DNA of 64,000 bases from Alkalihalobacterium chitinilyticum (GCF_029028005.1 NZ_JAOTPO010000017.1:18155-82154), one strand, 5' to 3'; counted from the first letter of the stretch, positions 54,044-63,777 are shown. The notes: generated by a model from the letters alone, not told the origin. Numbers and translations are program-made.

Positions 54044-55345
54044 ATGTTCAAAAAGACAAAACTTTTAACTGCTTCTGTGTTGTTAACATCATCAATGATG
54101 CTTGCAGCTTGTGGTGGAGCAGCAGATGAAGAAGTACAAGAAGATACGGGGATCGGTGAAGATACTACTGAAGAAACAGTAGAGGATTTTGAAATCGTTC
54201 CTGAAGAAGGTGCAGAATTACTTTTATGGAGTGATGGTGACCAACAACTTGAGTGGGCAGAATTAATGGCAGAGAAGTTTGAAGCTGAATATGGTGTGCC
54301 AGTTCAAGTAGAAGAAGTAAACCAAGAAGATGCTCCAGAGCGTCTAGCAACTGATGGTCCTCAAGGGATGGCTGCTGACGTATTTGCATCAACGCATGAT
54401 CGTATCGGACGTGCAATCTCAGCTGGTCTAGTTTTAGAAAACTTCTGGCCAGAAGAATATAGTAAAGATTTCATGGAAGCAGCGATTACAGCTACTTCAT
54501 TCGAGGGTGAATTATTCGGATATCCATCTGGTATTGAAACATATGCCCTTTACTACAACACAGACTTAGTAGAAGAAACACCTGAAACAATGGAAGAGCT
54601 ATTTGAAATGGCTGGTGACTTAACAGAAGGTAAACAGTACGGCTTTATGATGGAACCTGCTAACTTATACTTCTTATATGGCTTCCTTGGTGGACACGGT
54701 GGTTATGTATTTGGTGATGACGGTACGAACCCAGAAGACATCGGTTTAAATAATGCTGGTGCTGTTGCTGGTACTGAAGAAATCTTAATGCCATTAAAGG
54801 AGTTAAATCCGGGTATGGCTGTAGAAGATATTACTTATGACGTTAGAACTGGTTTGTTTGAAGGTGGAGAATTAGCATTCGACATCAATGGTCCTTGGGC
54901 TGTTCGTGGTTATGAGGATGCTGGAATTAACTTTAACGTAGCTCCACTTCCAGTTTTAAGCAACGGTGAGAACCCAACAACTTTCTCTGGAACTCGTGGT
55001 TTCTATGTTAATGCTTACTCTGAATTCCCAGATGCAGCGTCTCTATTAGCGAAATTTATCACGAACGAAGAGAATCTTTTAGCAGCTTACGAAATTACTG
55101 GTGCATTACCGCCGCGTTTTGCTTTAACAGAGCATGAAGATATTCAAAGTAACCCGATTTCTGTAGGTTTCTTAGAGCAAGCTACTCATGCTGTACCAAT
55201 GCCAAACATTCCTGAAATGCCACTTGTTTGGGGACCAATGGAAGCAGCGTTCACAGAAATTTGGAATCGTAATGTTGATGTTCAAGAAGCGTTAGACCGC
55301 GCAGTCAACACAATTGAAACTGCTATTCGTGAGCAACAACAATAA
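54044..55345 (+). CDS. mdxE: Maltodextrin-binding lipoprotein MdxE
   Basis: 433-residue extracellular solute-binding lipoprotein. Signal and lipobox LTASVLLTSSMMLAACGG, an acidic spacer, then the MalE-like fold (LLLWSDGDQQLEWAELMAEK, DVFASTHDRIGRAISAGLV, LAFDINGPWAVRGYEDAGIN). It would capture maltose or maltodextrins at the cell surface for MdxFG. GGGGAAA precedes the ATG. First gene of the operon; a hairpin separates it from mdxF, which usually keeps the binding protein in excess. Confidence 0.92.
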   Translation: MFKKTKLLTASVLLTSSMMLAACGGAADEEVQEDTGIGEDTTEETVEDFEIVPEEGAELLLWSDGDQQLEWAELMAEKFEAEYGVPVQVEEVNQEDAPERLATDGPQGMAADVFASTHDRIGRAISAGLVLENFWPEEYSKDFMEAAITATSFEGELFGYPSGIETYALYYNTDLVEETPETMEELFEMAGDLTEGKQYGFMMEPANLYFLYGFLGGHGGYVFGDDGTNPEDIGLNNAGAVAGTEEILMPLKELNPGMAVEDITYDVRTGLFEGGELAFDINGPWAVRGYEDAGINFNVAPLPVLSNGENPTTFSGTRGFYVNAYSEFPDAASLLAKFITNEENLLAAYEITGALPPRFALTEHEDIQSNPISVGFLEQATHAVPMPNIPEMPLVWGPMEAAFTEIWNRNVDVQEALDRAVNTIETAIREQQQ

Positions 55346-55407
55346 TTAATCAATTGTAAAACGAGGATGCATTCCTTCGTTATTACAAAAAGATAAAAGG
55401 TCAGCAA

Positions 55408-55462
55408 ATAATCAGTGAGTGTGGTATGAAGGAATAATCCCCCTAACCGCCTCACTGATTAT
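55408..55462 (+). terminator. Hairpin between mdxE and mdxF (attenuator/processing)
   Basis: 12-bp perfect stem ATAATCAGTGAG / CTCACTGATTAT with a 31-base loop and a moderate T-rich follow-on (CCATTTTATTCG). Likely a partial terminator or mRNA-stabilising hairpin. Confidence 0.65.
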
Positions 55463-55531
55463 CCATTTTATTCGACAAAGATTTTAAGTTTTTTGAAAGT
55501 TTACTTATTCCGTTAAAAGGGGGAATAATCA

Positions 55532-56863
55532 ATGGCAAATCAATCAGAAATGAAAGTGTCACATAAAGACAAAAGTCATAGCAAAATTGCTGCTTTGCTA
55601 TCTGTTCTCTTTATGGGACTAGGACAAATTTATAATAAGCAATATTGGAAAGGTATTTCTTGGGCGGTATTTGAACTTATTGTATTAATCTTCGCTGTAA
55701 GACCGATTATTAGCGGGGTACACGGATTAATTACATTAGGGGAACAGCCGCAGGTTAGACAAAGAGGTCGTATTATCGAACAAGGTGATCATTCAATTCT
55801 GTTAATGGCTGAAGGGCTAATGATGGTCATTTTATTACTCATTATCTTAGCTGTTTACTACCTAAGTGTTCGTGATGCCTACCTTGTAGGAAAATTACGT
55901 GAATTAGGTCAACCAGTTAGCGACTTTAAAACATCTATACGTAACGCATGGGATACGGGTTATGCTTATATTTTAATCGCACCAACTGCGACTGCTATGC
56001 TTTTGTTAACTGTATTCCCGTTAGTTTTCACAGCATTAATTGCTTTTACGAACTTCTCTTCACCAAACTATTTGCCGCCAAGGGCCTTAGTTGATTGGGT
56101 AGGGATCGAACAATTTCTTCGCTTATTTACAATGGAGTCTTGGAGAGGGACGTTCCTTGGAGTCTTTTCTTGGACAATTATTTGGGCAGTTTTGTCAACG
56201 GTTTTAGTTGTATTTGCAGGCCTTTTTGTAGCTGTTGTTTTATCACAAAAGATTGTTAAGTATCGTAAGTTCTGGAGAAATGTTTATATTATTCCTTGGG
56301 CTGTACCAGGGTTTGTAAGTATTCTTATTTTTAGAAATATGTATAATGGTCAGTTTGGTGTTATTAATGAAATGCTAAGAACTGTGGGCTTGAACCCCAT
56401 TCCATGGTTATCAGATCCAATGTGGGCTAAAGTTGCCGTATTACTGACTAACTTATGGCTAGGCTTTCCGTTCTGGATGGCATTATTTACAGCTGTATTA
56501 ACAACGATTAGTAAAGAACTTTATGAAGCAGCTGAAGTAGATGGAGCAACAATTGTTCAACAATTTCGGAAAATAACATTCCCGATCGTTATGGTAGCTG
56601 CGACTCCGCTAATGGTCTTTACATTCGCGTTTAACTTTAACCAGTTAACGTTCATTTATCTAATGACAGAAGGTGGCCCAACAAACGCTAATTACAACTA
56701 TGCTGGCCACACGGATATCTTATTGTCATGGATTTTCAAAATGACATTAGATAATGGTCAATATGCGATTGCTTCTGCTGTTGCCTTAGTCGTCTTCTTG
56801 ATCATTGCTGGATTTGCGTATTTCAATTTACGAAATACCAAAGCCTTGAAAGGGGATGTGTAA
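55532..56863 (+). CDS. mdxF: Maltodextrin ABC permease MdxF (MalF-like)
   Basis: 443-residue membrane subunit. An N-terminal part (SKIAALLSVLFMGLGQIYNK, then a further segment and soluble loop) precedes the core permease domain. The coupling-helix EAA motif is LYEAAEVDGATIVQQFRKIT (near residue 330). The length matches MdxF. It pairs with MdxG; the partner ATPase is not encoded in this window. AAAGGGGG precedes the ATG. Confidence 0.92.
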   Translation: MANQSEMKVSHKDKSHSKIAALLSVLFMGLGQIYNKQYWKGISWAVFELIVLIFAVRPIISGVHGLITLGEQPQVRQRGRIIEQGDHSILLMAEGLMMVILLLIILAVYYLSVRDAYLVGKLRELGQPVSDFKTSIRNAWDTGYAYILIAPTATAMLLLTVFPLVFTALIAFTNFSSPNYLPPRALVDWVGIEQFLRLFTMESWRGTFLGVFSWTIIWAVLSTVLVVFAGLFVAVVLSQKIVKYRKFWRNVYIIPWAVPGFVSILIFRNMYNGQFGVINEMLRTVGLNPIPWLSDPMWAKVAVLLTNLWLGFPFWMALFTAVLTTISKELYEAAEVDGATIVQQFRKITFPIVMVAATPLMVFTFAFNFNQLTFIYLMTEGGPTNANYNYAGHTDILLSWIFKMTLDNGQYAIASAVALVVFLIIAGFAYFNLRNTKALKGDV

Positions 56864-56866
56864 TAA

Positions 56867-57712
56867 ATGCTTAACCCTAAAGTAAAAAAGACAATCAACA
56901 TGTTTATTGTATATAGTATTTTAGTTTCGCTCGTTATCATTTGTTTGTTCCCTGTGTACTTTATCTTTATCGGTTCAGTAAACCCTGGATCTTCACTTCA
57001 CACATCGAGGATTTTCCCAAGTCCTGCAGAATGGAACTGGGGACATTACAAAACGTTATTTGCTGAACACGATTATATTACATGGTATCGAAATACGATG
57101 TTTATTGCATTTTCTAATATGGTCATTTCAACGACTTTCGGAGTTTTATCTGGTTACGCCTTTTCAAAGTTTAGATTTAAAGGTAAAAAGCAAGGTTTAA
57201 TGGCAATCATTATTCTTCAAATGTTCCCAACGATCATGGGGATGATTGCAATCTATACTTTATTAGGAACGTTTGGCCTTTTAGATACTCATCTTGGTTA
57301 TATTCTTGTATTAGCTGCGGGTAGTGTAGCGTTTAATACATGGATTGTTAAAGGTTTCTTTGATGGAATTCCAAACAGTTTAATGGAAGCTGCTCGCATT
57401 GACGGGGCTTCGAATACGGATATCTTCCTTAAAGTTATGCTTCCACTTGCTACACCAATTATTGCTTTCGTAGCATTTAATAGTTTTGTTGGTGCGAGTA
57501 TGGACTTCATTATGGCTGAGGTTATCTTGCGTTCAAGCAGTAACTGGACATTAGCACAAGGACTCTTTACTTTAGTTTCAGGTCAAGCTAATAATAACTT
57601 TACTGTGTTCGCAGCAGGTGCCGTTCTTATTGCACTTCCGCTCATGATCTTGTTCTTTGTGTTCCAACGTTATATTGTAGAAGGTTTAACGGCTGGTGCG
57701 GAGAAAGGATAA
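56867..57712 (+). CDS. mdxG: Maltodextrin ABC permease MdxG (MalG-like)
   Basis: 281-residue membrane subunit with six hydrophobic helices. EAA motif MEAARIDGASNTDIFLKVML; the conserved C-terminus IVEGLTAGAEKG resembles MalG, whose tail reaches into the MalK dimer. It begins three bases after the mdxF stop. An ATPase is missing locally, so a shared MsmX-type ATPase elsewhere is expected. Confidence 0.93.
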   Translation: MLNPKVKKTINMFIVYSILVSLVIICLFPVYFIFIGSVNPGSSLHTSRIFPSPAEWNWGHYKTLFAEHDYITWYRNTMFIAFSNMVISTTFGVLSGYAFSKFRFKGKKQGLMAIIILQMFPTIMGMIAIYTLLGTFGLLDTHLGYILVLAAGSVAFNTWIVKGFFDGIPNSLMEAARIDGASNTDIFLKVMLPLATPIIAFVAFNSFVGASMDFIMAEVILRSSSNWTLAQGLFTLVSGQANNNFTVFAAGAVLIALPLMILFFVFQRYIVEGLTAGAEKG

Positions 57713-57736
57713 TAAGTAATTAGAAGGTGATTTCAA

Positions 57737-57838
57737 GTGTTTAAAGGATTTAAAATACTATCTATTATCTTGTTAGTACTCGCTGGAGGTCTATTCCTAT
57801 ACTCGGCGTTACTCATGTGGATTGTAACAACATCCTAA
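57737..57838 (+). CDS. 33-residue single-span membrane peptide in the mdx operon
   Basis: Small open frame from GTG at 57737 to TAA at 57838, with a good ribosome site (AGAAGGTGA) about 6 bases upstream. The peptide is MFKGFKILSIILLVLAGG followed by LFLYSALLMWIVTTS: one membrane helix with a basic N-terminus. It is 24 bases after mdxG and too short for standard gene calling. It could be a small regulator or accessory of the transporter; no family was recognised. Confidence 0.6.
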   Translation: MFKGFKILSIILLVLAGGLFLYSALLMWIVTTS

Positions 57839-57980
57839 TATTAGTCGAAGTTCTTCTACCGCCAAAGATTTTTTCCGGACTTTTTGAACATCCTCTAATA
57901 GTGCGGAAAGGAAAAGATTGTCTAAAGTGGTGCTAACAGCTAAAATATAGATGAAATCACTGTAGAGGAGGTGGATACCG

Positions 57981-58997
57981 ATGGCGGTCACTATAAAAGA
58001 TGTCGCTAAGCGGGCAAATGTAGCACCGTCGACGGTATCTCGTGTTATTGCAAATAGTTCACGTATAAGTGAAAAGACGAAAGAACGTGTCAGGGAAGCA
58101 ATGAAGGAATTAGGATATCACCCTAATTTAAACGCAAGAAGTCTTGCCAATAAAAGTACGAAAACGATTGGTGTAGTCATGCCAAACTCGGCTAAAATTG
58201 CGTTTCAAAATCCATTCTTCCCTGAAGTTATTCGGGGAATTAGTACGAAAGCACACCAAGAAGGGTTCGGACTGTATTTATCAACAGGTCAATCGGAAGA
58301 CGAAATCTTTGAAGAAGTAAAGCAAATGGTATATGGGGGACGAGTAGATGGAATACTGCTGCTCTACTCTAGAGTAAATGATAAAATCATGCCCTTTCTT
58401 ATTGAACAAGGCTTTCCGTTTGTCCTGATCGGCAGACCTTATAATATAGACGAAGACCAAGTAACCTTTGTTAACAATGATAACTTTAAGGCAGCGAAAA
58501 CAGTAACGGAATATTTGATGTTACTAGGCCATGAAAAGATTGGTTTTATAGGTGGAAATTTAGATTATGTCGTAACGATTGATCACCTAAAAGGATATAA
58601 ACAAGCATTAATTAATGCAAATATCCCTGTTCGAGACGATTACATTGTTCATCATGAAGAATTAGAAAAAGGTGGACAAGATGCGGTTATTGAGCTAATG
58701 TCTCTTGAACAACGCCCAACTGCACTTATTGTTGTTGATGATATTATGACTTTCGGTGTGTTGAAAATGCTTGCGGATATGAATGTAACTGTTCCTGGTG
58801 ATATATCTGTAGTTAGCTTTAATAATGTAATGATTTCAGAACTTTCGTCACCGACAATGACAACCGTTGATATTCATATTTATGATCTAGGTTATCAAGC
58901 AACGAATTGTTTAATCAGCAAGATTAATAACCCTGACAATGGGGAGAAAAAAGTAATTGTACCTCATAGGTTAGTCAAAAGGCAATCTTGTAAATAG
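57981..58997 (+). CDS. mdxR: LacI-family regulator of maltodextrin use (MdxR/MalR-like)
   Basis: 338-residue repressor or activator. The DNA-binding helix-turn-helix is VTIKDVAKRANVAPSTVSRV with hinge helix NLNARSLANKST, followed by the sugar-binding-protein-like effector domain (FFPEVIRGISTKAHQEGFGL, TALIVVDDIMTFGVLKMLAD). Strong GAGGAGGTG before the ATG. In the middle of the mdx/mal cluster, it is the obvious candidate for the CAAACGTTTG-type operators in this region. Confidence 0.9.
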   Translation: MAVTIKDVAKRANVAPSTVSRVIANSSRISEKTKERVREAMKELGYHPNLNARSLANKSTKTIGVVMPNSAKIAFQNPFFPEVIRGISTKAHQEGFGLYLSTGQSEDEIFEEVKQMVYGGRVDGILLLYSRVNDKIMPFLIEQGFPFVLIGRPYNIDEDQVTFVNNDNFKAAKTVTEYLMLLGHEKIGFIGGNLDYVVTIDHLKGYKQALINANIPVRDDYIVHHEELEKGGQDAVIELMSLEQRPTALIVVDDIMTFGVLKMLADMNVTVPGDISVVSFNNVMISELSSPTMTTVDIHIYDLGYQATNCLISKINNPDNGEKKVIVPHRLVKRQSCK

Positions 58998-59118
58998 AAG
59001 CGGGGATGTCCCATCACAAAGTGCAATTTTTATCCAAAAAGAGTTTGAGAAATGATGACTTTCTATTAAACACTTATATGGAATTGAGAATTACGCACTA
59101 TTGGGGCACCCTTCTTTT
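58998..59118 (+). terminator. Long hairpin terminator after the LacI-type gene
   Basis: Starts directly after the TAG stop. Imperfect outer stem (GGGATGTCCCA / TGGGGCACCC) with inner AGTGC / GCACT, and then CTTCTTTTTTATG. The loop is about 90 bases. Probably a terminator and stylistically like the other long-loop hairpins of the window. Confidence 0.5.
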
Positions 59119-59185
59119 TTATGATAATTATATTATTATAGTTTGTTATTAAAACTATTAGTGTGCAAAAAAGGGAGTTATGGAC

Positions 59186-60823
59186 ATGAATAAAACGTGG
59201 TGGAAAGAGGCTGTCGTTTATCAGGTGTATTGGCGCAGTTTCTACGATACGAATGGTGATGGTTACGGCGATTTAGAAGGAGTAATCGAAAAACTTGATT
59301 ATATTAAAGAACTCGGTGTCGATGTTATTTGGTTAAACCCCTGTTATGAGTCACCTGACTTTGATAACGGTTACGATATTTCAGACTACACTAGCATTAT
59401 GGACAAGGCTGGAAACATGGAAACGTGGGAACGCCTGTTACACGAGGTTCATCAGCGTGGAATGAGATTAATTATGGACTTAGTCGTTAATCATACATCG
59501 AATCAGCACCCGTGGTTTATTGAGTCTCGTTCTTCTAAAAGTAATCCGAAGCGCGATTGGTACATTTGGAAGGATCCTAAAGACGGAAAAGAGCCAAACA
59601 ATTGGCGCTCTTATTTCACACCATCGGTTTGGGAGTTTGATGAAAGTACAGGTCAGTATTACATGCACTCGTTTGCAGTTGAACAACCTGATTTAAACTG
59701 GGAAAACGAAGAGGTTCGCCAAGAAATCTATAAAATGATGCGTTTTTGGTTAGATAAGGGAATTGATGGATTTCGTTTAGATGTCATTAATTTACTTGCA
59801 AAATTAGAAGGTTTCCCGAGTGTTGAAAATCCAAACAATATTAACTACTTAGGTAATAATCCGGGTATTCATGAGTATTTACAAGAAATGAATCGAGAAG
59901 TGTTGCAGCATTACGATATCATGACGGTTGGTGAAATACCGTTCGTTACACCAGAAGATGGACTTCTTTATGTAGGAGAAGATCGTAATGAGTTACATAC
60001 GTTATTCCATTTCGAAGTGGCAGATGATATGCCGACCTGGGATATGAAACGGTTTAAAGAAATTCAAACACACTGGTATGAAGGATTAAAAGGAAAAGGA
60101 ACAAACTCACAGTTCTTGAACAATCATGATCATACCCGCCAAGTCACCCGATATGGAAATGACCAAGAGTATCGGATTGAGTCAGCGAAACTTTTAGCTA
60201 CGATGATTCATACACTTCCAGGTATTCCATACATTTATCAAGGGGAAGAGATTGGAATGACAGGCGTTCGTTTTCAATCAATTGATGACTATAATGATAT
60301 CGCAATGAAAAATAAGTATAAGGAAGAAGTCGGAAAAGGGCGCGACCCAGAAGAAGTATTTGAAAGTTTACTACTATTAAGCCGTGATAATTCACGTACA
60401 CCCATTCAGTGGGATGATACAGAACAAGCAGGCTTTACATCAGGAACACCTTGGATTAAGGTAAACCCGAATTATAAAGAAATTAATGTAAAGCAAGCAT
60501 TGCAAGACCCTAGTTCTGTTTTTTATTACTATCAAAAATTAATCTCATTACGAAAAGAAAATCCTGTCATGACTTATGGCGATTATAAGGACCTTTCTCT
60601 AGGTGAGGAAAATGTGTATGTGTATACACGTACGTATGAAAGTGAAACGTGGGTAGTGATCTTAAATCATGCGGATGTTGAAACAGACTATTCGTTGCCT
60701 GAAAATCTGGATACGCAATCGGTAGAACTTATCATTGCTAACTATTCCGATGTTACTGGAGAAGATCATCTTCAAAACACAACACTTCGTCCTCATGAAG
60801 CACGAATATATAAATTAAATTAA
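59186..60823 (+). CDS. malL: GH13 alpha-glucosidase, oligo-1,6-glucosidase type
   Basis: About 545-residue cytoplasmic enzyme releasing glucose from non-reducing ends. GH13 regions: DLVVNHTS, GFRLDVINLLAK (nucleophile Asp followed by Val), MTVGEIPF (acid Glu) and FLNNHDHTRQ. Val after the nucleophile is linked to alpha-1,6 activity in the GH13_31 group. I chose ATG at 59186 because AAGGGAG lies 8 bases before it; the ATG at 59180 is too close. Downstream of it is a second, related glucosidase. Confidence 0.9.
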   Translation: MNKTWWKEAVVYQVYWRSFYDTNGDGYGDLEGVIEKLDYIKELGVDVIWLNPCYESPDFDNGYDISDYTSIMDKAGNMETWERLLHEVHQRGMRLIMDLVVNHTSNQHPWFIESRSSKSNPKRDWYIWKDPKDGKEPNNWRSYFTPSVWEFDESTGQYYMHSFAVEQPDLNWENEEVRQEIYKMMRFWLDKGIDGFRLDVINLLAKLEGFPSVENPNNINYLGNNPGIHEYLQEMNREVLQHYDIMTVGEIPFVTPEDGLLYVGEDRNELHTLFHFEVADDMPTWDMKRFKEIQTHWYEGLKGKGTNSQFLNNHDHTRQVTRYGNDQEYRIESAKLLATMIHTLPGIPYIYQGEEIGMTGVRFQSIDDYNDIAMKNKYKEEVGKGRDPEEVFESLLLLSRDNSRTPIQWDDTEQAGFTSGTPWIKVNPNYKEINVKQALQDPSSVFYYYQKLISLRKENPVMTYGDYKDLSLGEENVYVYTRTYESETWVVILNHADVETDYSLPENLDTQSVELIIANYSDVTGEDHLQNTTLRPHEARIYKLN

Positions 60824-60876
60824 GGGAATTCTGATGAAGAACAAGGTATAAAAGATAATAAGTGGAAAATCAATGC

Positions 60877-60890
60877 GCAAACGATTGTAC
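60877..60890 (+). promoter_or_regulatory. LacI-family operator between the two glucosidase genes
   Basis: CGCAAACGATTGTA shares CGCAAACG with the perfect palindrome at 62630. Located 52 bases before the second glucosidase, so this gene may have its own regulated start. Confidence 0.6.
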
Positions 60891-60941
60891 TATTGATAGA
60901 AATATGCTATTTTTATGGTAGAGAGAAGGAGGCGTTTGCTG

Positions 60942-62609
60942 ATGAATAAGAAATGGTGGAAAGAAGCAGTAGCTTATCAAATATATCCTCGAAGCTTTAT
61001 GGACTCAAACGGTGATGGAATTGGTGATATCCAAGGTGTCATTTCAAAGCTTGATTATTTAAAGAACTTAGGAATTGATGTTATTTGGATCTGTCCAATT
61101 TTTAGCTCGCCAAACGATGATAACGGGTATGACATTAGTGATTATAAAGGTATTATGGATGATTTCGGAACGATGGCTGACTTTGATCAGCTTTTAAAAG
61201 AAGTACATGATCGCGGTATGAAGCTAATCTTAGACCTTGTCATTAATCATACGTCTGATGAACACCCATGGTTTATTGAGTCACGATCTTCAAAAGACAA
61301 CCCATATAGAGACTACTACATTTGGCACCCTGGTAAAGACGGGAAAGAACCGAATAACTGGGAGTCTATTTTCAGCGGCTCGGCTTGGGAATTCGATGAA
61401 ACGACAAAAGAGTATTATATGCACGTTTTTTCCCGCAAACAGCCTGATCTTAACTGGGAAAATCCAAAAGTAAGAAACGACTTATATGAAATGGTCAATT
61501 GGTGGTTAGATAAAGGAATTGATGGTTTCCGTGTGGATGCTATCTCGCATATTAAGAAGGTACCAGGTTTCCCAGACCTGCCTAACCCAGACAATAAGCG
61601 CTATGTCCCTTCGTTAAAAGGACATATGAATCGTGAAGGCATTCATGTTTTCCTTGAGGAGTTAAAACGTGAAACCTTTGATAAGTATGACATCATGACA
61701 GTCGGTGAAGCAAACGGCGTTAAAGTAGACCAAGCGGAAGAGTGGGTAGGCGAAGAAAAAGGCTGCTTCAATATGATCTTCCAATTCGAACATCTTTCCC
61801 TATGGGGTAAAAGCACCGATGGAGGCTTAGATCTCCCGGCGCTAAAAGAAACATTAACAAAATGGCAAAAAGGTCTTGATGGAATGGGTTGGAATGCATT
61901 GTTCCTTGAAAATCATGATCAGCCGCGTTCGGTTTCAACTTGGGGGAACAGTGAACAGTACTGGGAAAAGTCTGCAAAATGTTTAGCGACGATGTACTTC
62001 TTAATGCAAGGAACACCGTTTATCTATCAAGGACAAGAAATTGGAATGACCAATGTGAAGTTTACGTCCATTGATGATTACAATGATGTAGCCATTAAGA
62101 ACTTATACAAAAGTGAAATTGAAGATGGAAAAACTCATGAAGAGATAATGGAAGTTATTTGGAAAAACGGTCGAGATAATTCTCGTACTCCAATGCAATG
62201 GAATACGGATGCAAACGCTGGATTTACGACTGGAACACCTTGGTTGAAGTTGAATGAAAATTATAAGGACATTAACGTAGAACAGGCGATGCAAGATCCA
62301 AATTCTATCTATCACTATTACAAAAAACTAATTGAAATTAGAAAAGTCGGTCCGGCTCTTATCTATGGTACGTATGACCTTATTGCAGAAGACCATGAAC
62401 AAGTATATGCCTATACTCGTACATTTTCTGATGAAACAGTACTGGTAATCACGAACCTTTTTGCTGAAGAAACAACATTTAGCTTACCAGAAAGCTTATT
62501 AAAAAAATCAGTACAATTGTTATTGAGCAACTATGATGTTGATCAAGATGAAACACTTGAAAATGTTTCATTGAAACCGTATGAAGCAAGAGTGTATAAA
62601 TTAGTCTAA
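60942..62609 (+). CDS. GH13 alpha-glucosidase, alpha-1,4 type
   Basis: About 555-residue paralogue of the previous enzyme. Key regions: DLVINHTS, GFRVDAISHIKK (nucleophile Asp followed by Ala), MTVGEANG (acid Glu) and FLENHDQPRS. Ala or Thr after the nucleophile goes with alpha-1,4 preference in this group, so it complements the Val-type enzyme. ATG at 60942 has AAGGAGG 9 bases upstream; the frame is open nine codons further. It would hydrolyse maltose and short maltodextrins. Confidence 0.9.
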   Translation: MNKKWWKEAVAYQIYPRSFMDSNGDGIGDIQGVISKLDYLKNLGIDVIWICPIFSSPNDDNGYDISDYKGIMDDFGTMADFDQLLKEVHDRGMKLILDLVINHTSDEHPWFIESRSSKDNPYRDYYIWHPGKDGKEPNNWESIFSGSAWEFDETTKEYYMHVFSRKQPDLNWENPKVRNDLYEMVNWWLDKGIDGFRVDAISHIKKVPGFPDLPNPDNKRYVPSLKGHMNREGIHVFLEELKRETFDKYDIMTVGEANGVKVDQAEEWVGEEKGCFNMIFQFEHLSLWGKSTDGGLDLPALKETLTKWQKGLDGMGWNALFLENHDQPRSVSTWGNSEQYWEKSAKCLATMYFLMQGTPFIYQGQEIGMTNVKFTSIDDYNDVAIKNLYKSEIEDGKTHEEIMEVIWKNGRDNSRTPMQWNTDANAGFTTGTPWLKLNENYKDINVEQAMQDPNSIYHYYKKLIEIRKVGPALIYGTYDLIAEDHEQVYAYTRTFSDETVLVITNLFAEETTFSLPESLLKKSVQLLLSNYDVDQDETLENVSLKPYEARVYKLV

Positions 62610-62629
62610 ATTAAGTTAAAAATGACATG

Positions 62630-62643
62630 CGCAAACGTTTGCG
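62630..62643 (+). promoter_or_regulatory. Perfect palindromic operator CGCAAACGTTTGCG
   Basis: A 14-bp perfect palindrome directly after the second glucosidase and ahead of glcK. It is the best LacI-family site in the window and probably the consensus for the local MdxR-like protein. Confidence 0.75.
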
Positions 62644-62662
62644 ATATTTGAGAATTTATACG

Positions 62663-62700
62663 CCAAAAGGATACTGGAGACAGTGTCCTTTTGGACTATT
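62663..62700 (+). terminator. Terminator/hairpin before glcK
   Basis: 14-bp stem CCAAAAGGATACTG / CAGTGTCCTTTTGG (one wobble) with a 4-base GAGA loop, then ACTATTTTAT. The U-tract is interrupted, so glcK may still be read through. Confidence 0.7.
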
Positions 62701-62778
62701 TTATACGAAAAATATAAAAAAACTTTATAGATGAAAAAATAGAAAAATGGTCAGTAAAAAAGAGGAGGAGCGTTTAAA

Positions 62779-63777
62779 ATGGAGGAGAGATGGCTCGTTG
62801 GTGTTGATATCGGGGGAACTACAATTAAACTAGCATTTGTGACCGAAGATGGAGAGCTAGTGACAAAGTGGGAAATTACTACAGATAAAAGTGAAAATGG
62901 TCACCGTATTCCGAATGACATTGCCAAATCAATCGACCAAAAGTTGCTAGAATTAAACTCGCCTAAAGAAAAATTACTTGCACTAGGTGTTGGCGCACCT
63001 GGACCTGTTAATTTTACAGATGGTTCAATTGAAGTCGCTGTAAACCTAGGATGGGAACATTTTCCGTTAAAGGCTCTACTAGAAAAAGAAACAACTTTAC
63101 CCGTTGTTGTTGATAATGACGCGAATTTAGCAGCACTAGGTGAGATGTGGAAAGGTGCTGGAGCTGGAGCTAACGATATGATTTTCGTAACACTAGGAAC
63201 TGGTGTCGGCGGTGGAATTATATCGAATGGGAAAATTGTTCACGGTTTAAATGGTGCTGGCGGTGAAATTGGCCATATTACATCAGTAATCAAAGACGGT
63301 GCAAACTGTAATTGTGGAAAACAAGGTTGTCTAGAAACGATTGCTTCGGCAACGGGGATCGTTCGTCTTGCACTAGAGGAAGTTAGCACGACTACAGAAC
63401 CTACTAGATTACGAGATGTGTTCAAGCAAACACAAACATTAACTGCAAAAGACGTTCTCGATTTAGCGAAGGAAGAGGATGGAACTGCGAAAAAGGTAAT
63501 CGATGAAGTGACTCTACACTTAGGTCTCGCTTTAGCTAATTTAGCAAACGGTTTAAACCCTGAAAAAATCGTAATCGGTGGCGGTGTCTCAAGAGCTGGA
63601 GATACGATCTTAGCTCCAATTCGTGAGTATTTTGAAAGGTTTGCATTCCCTAGAGTTTCTGATGGTATTGATATTACAATTGCAACGATAGGAAATGATG
63701 CTGGTGTCATCGGTGCCGCTTGGTTAGCGAAAACGAGTGTACCAGCAAATGCAGGTGTAACAACAAATACAGTGTAA
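62779..63777 (+). CDS. glcK: ROK-family glucokinase
   Basis: 332-residue ATP-dependent glucose kinase. Phosphate-binding VGVDIGGTTIKLAF; sugar-binding VVDNDANLAALGEMWKG; ROK zinc motif with CNCGKQGCLE; second phosphate loop VTLGTGVGGGII. It would phosphorylate the glucose produced by the two glucosidases. AGAGGAGGAG precedes the ATG. The gene normally sits elsewhere in B. subtilis, so placement in the maltodextrin island is functional clustering. Confidence 0.93.
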   Translation: MEERWLVGVDIGGTTIKLAFVTEDGELVTKWEITTDKSENGHRIPNDIAKSIDQKLLELNSPKEKLLALGVGAPGPVNFTDGSIEVAVNLGWEHFPLKALLEKETTLPVVVDNDANLAALGEMWKGAGAGANDMIFVTLGTGVGGGIISNGKIVHGLNGAGGEIGHITSVIKDGANCNCGKQGCLETIASATGIVRLALEEVSTTTEPTRLRDVFKQTQTLTAKDVLDLAKEEDGTAKKVIDEVTLHLGLALANLANGLNPEKIVIGGGVSRAGDTILAPIREYFERFAFPRVSDGIDITIATIGNDAGVIGAAWLAKTSVPANAGVTTNTV

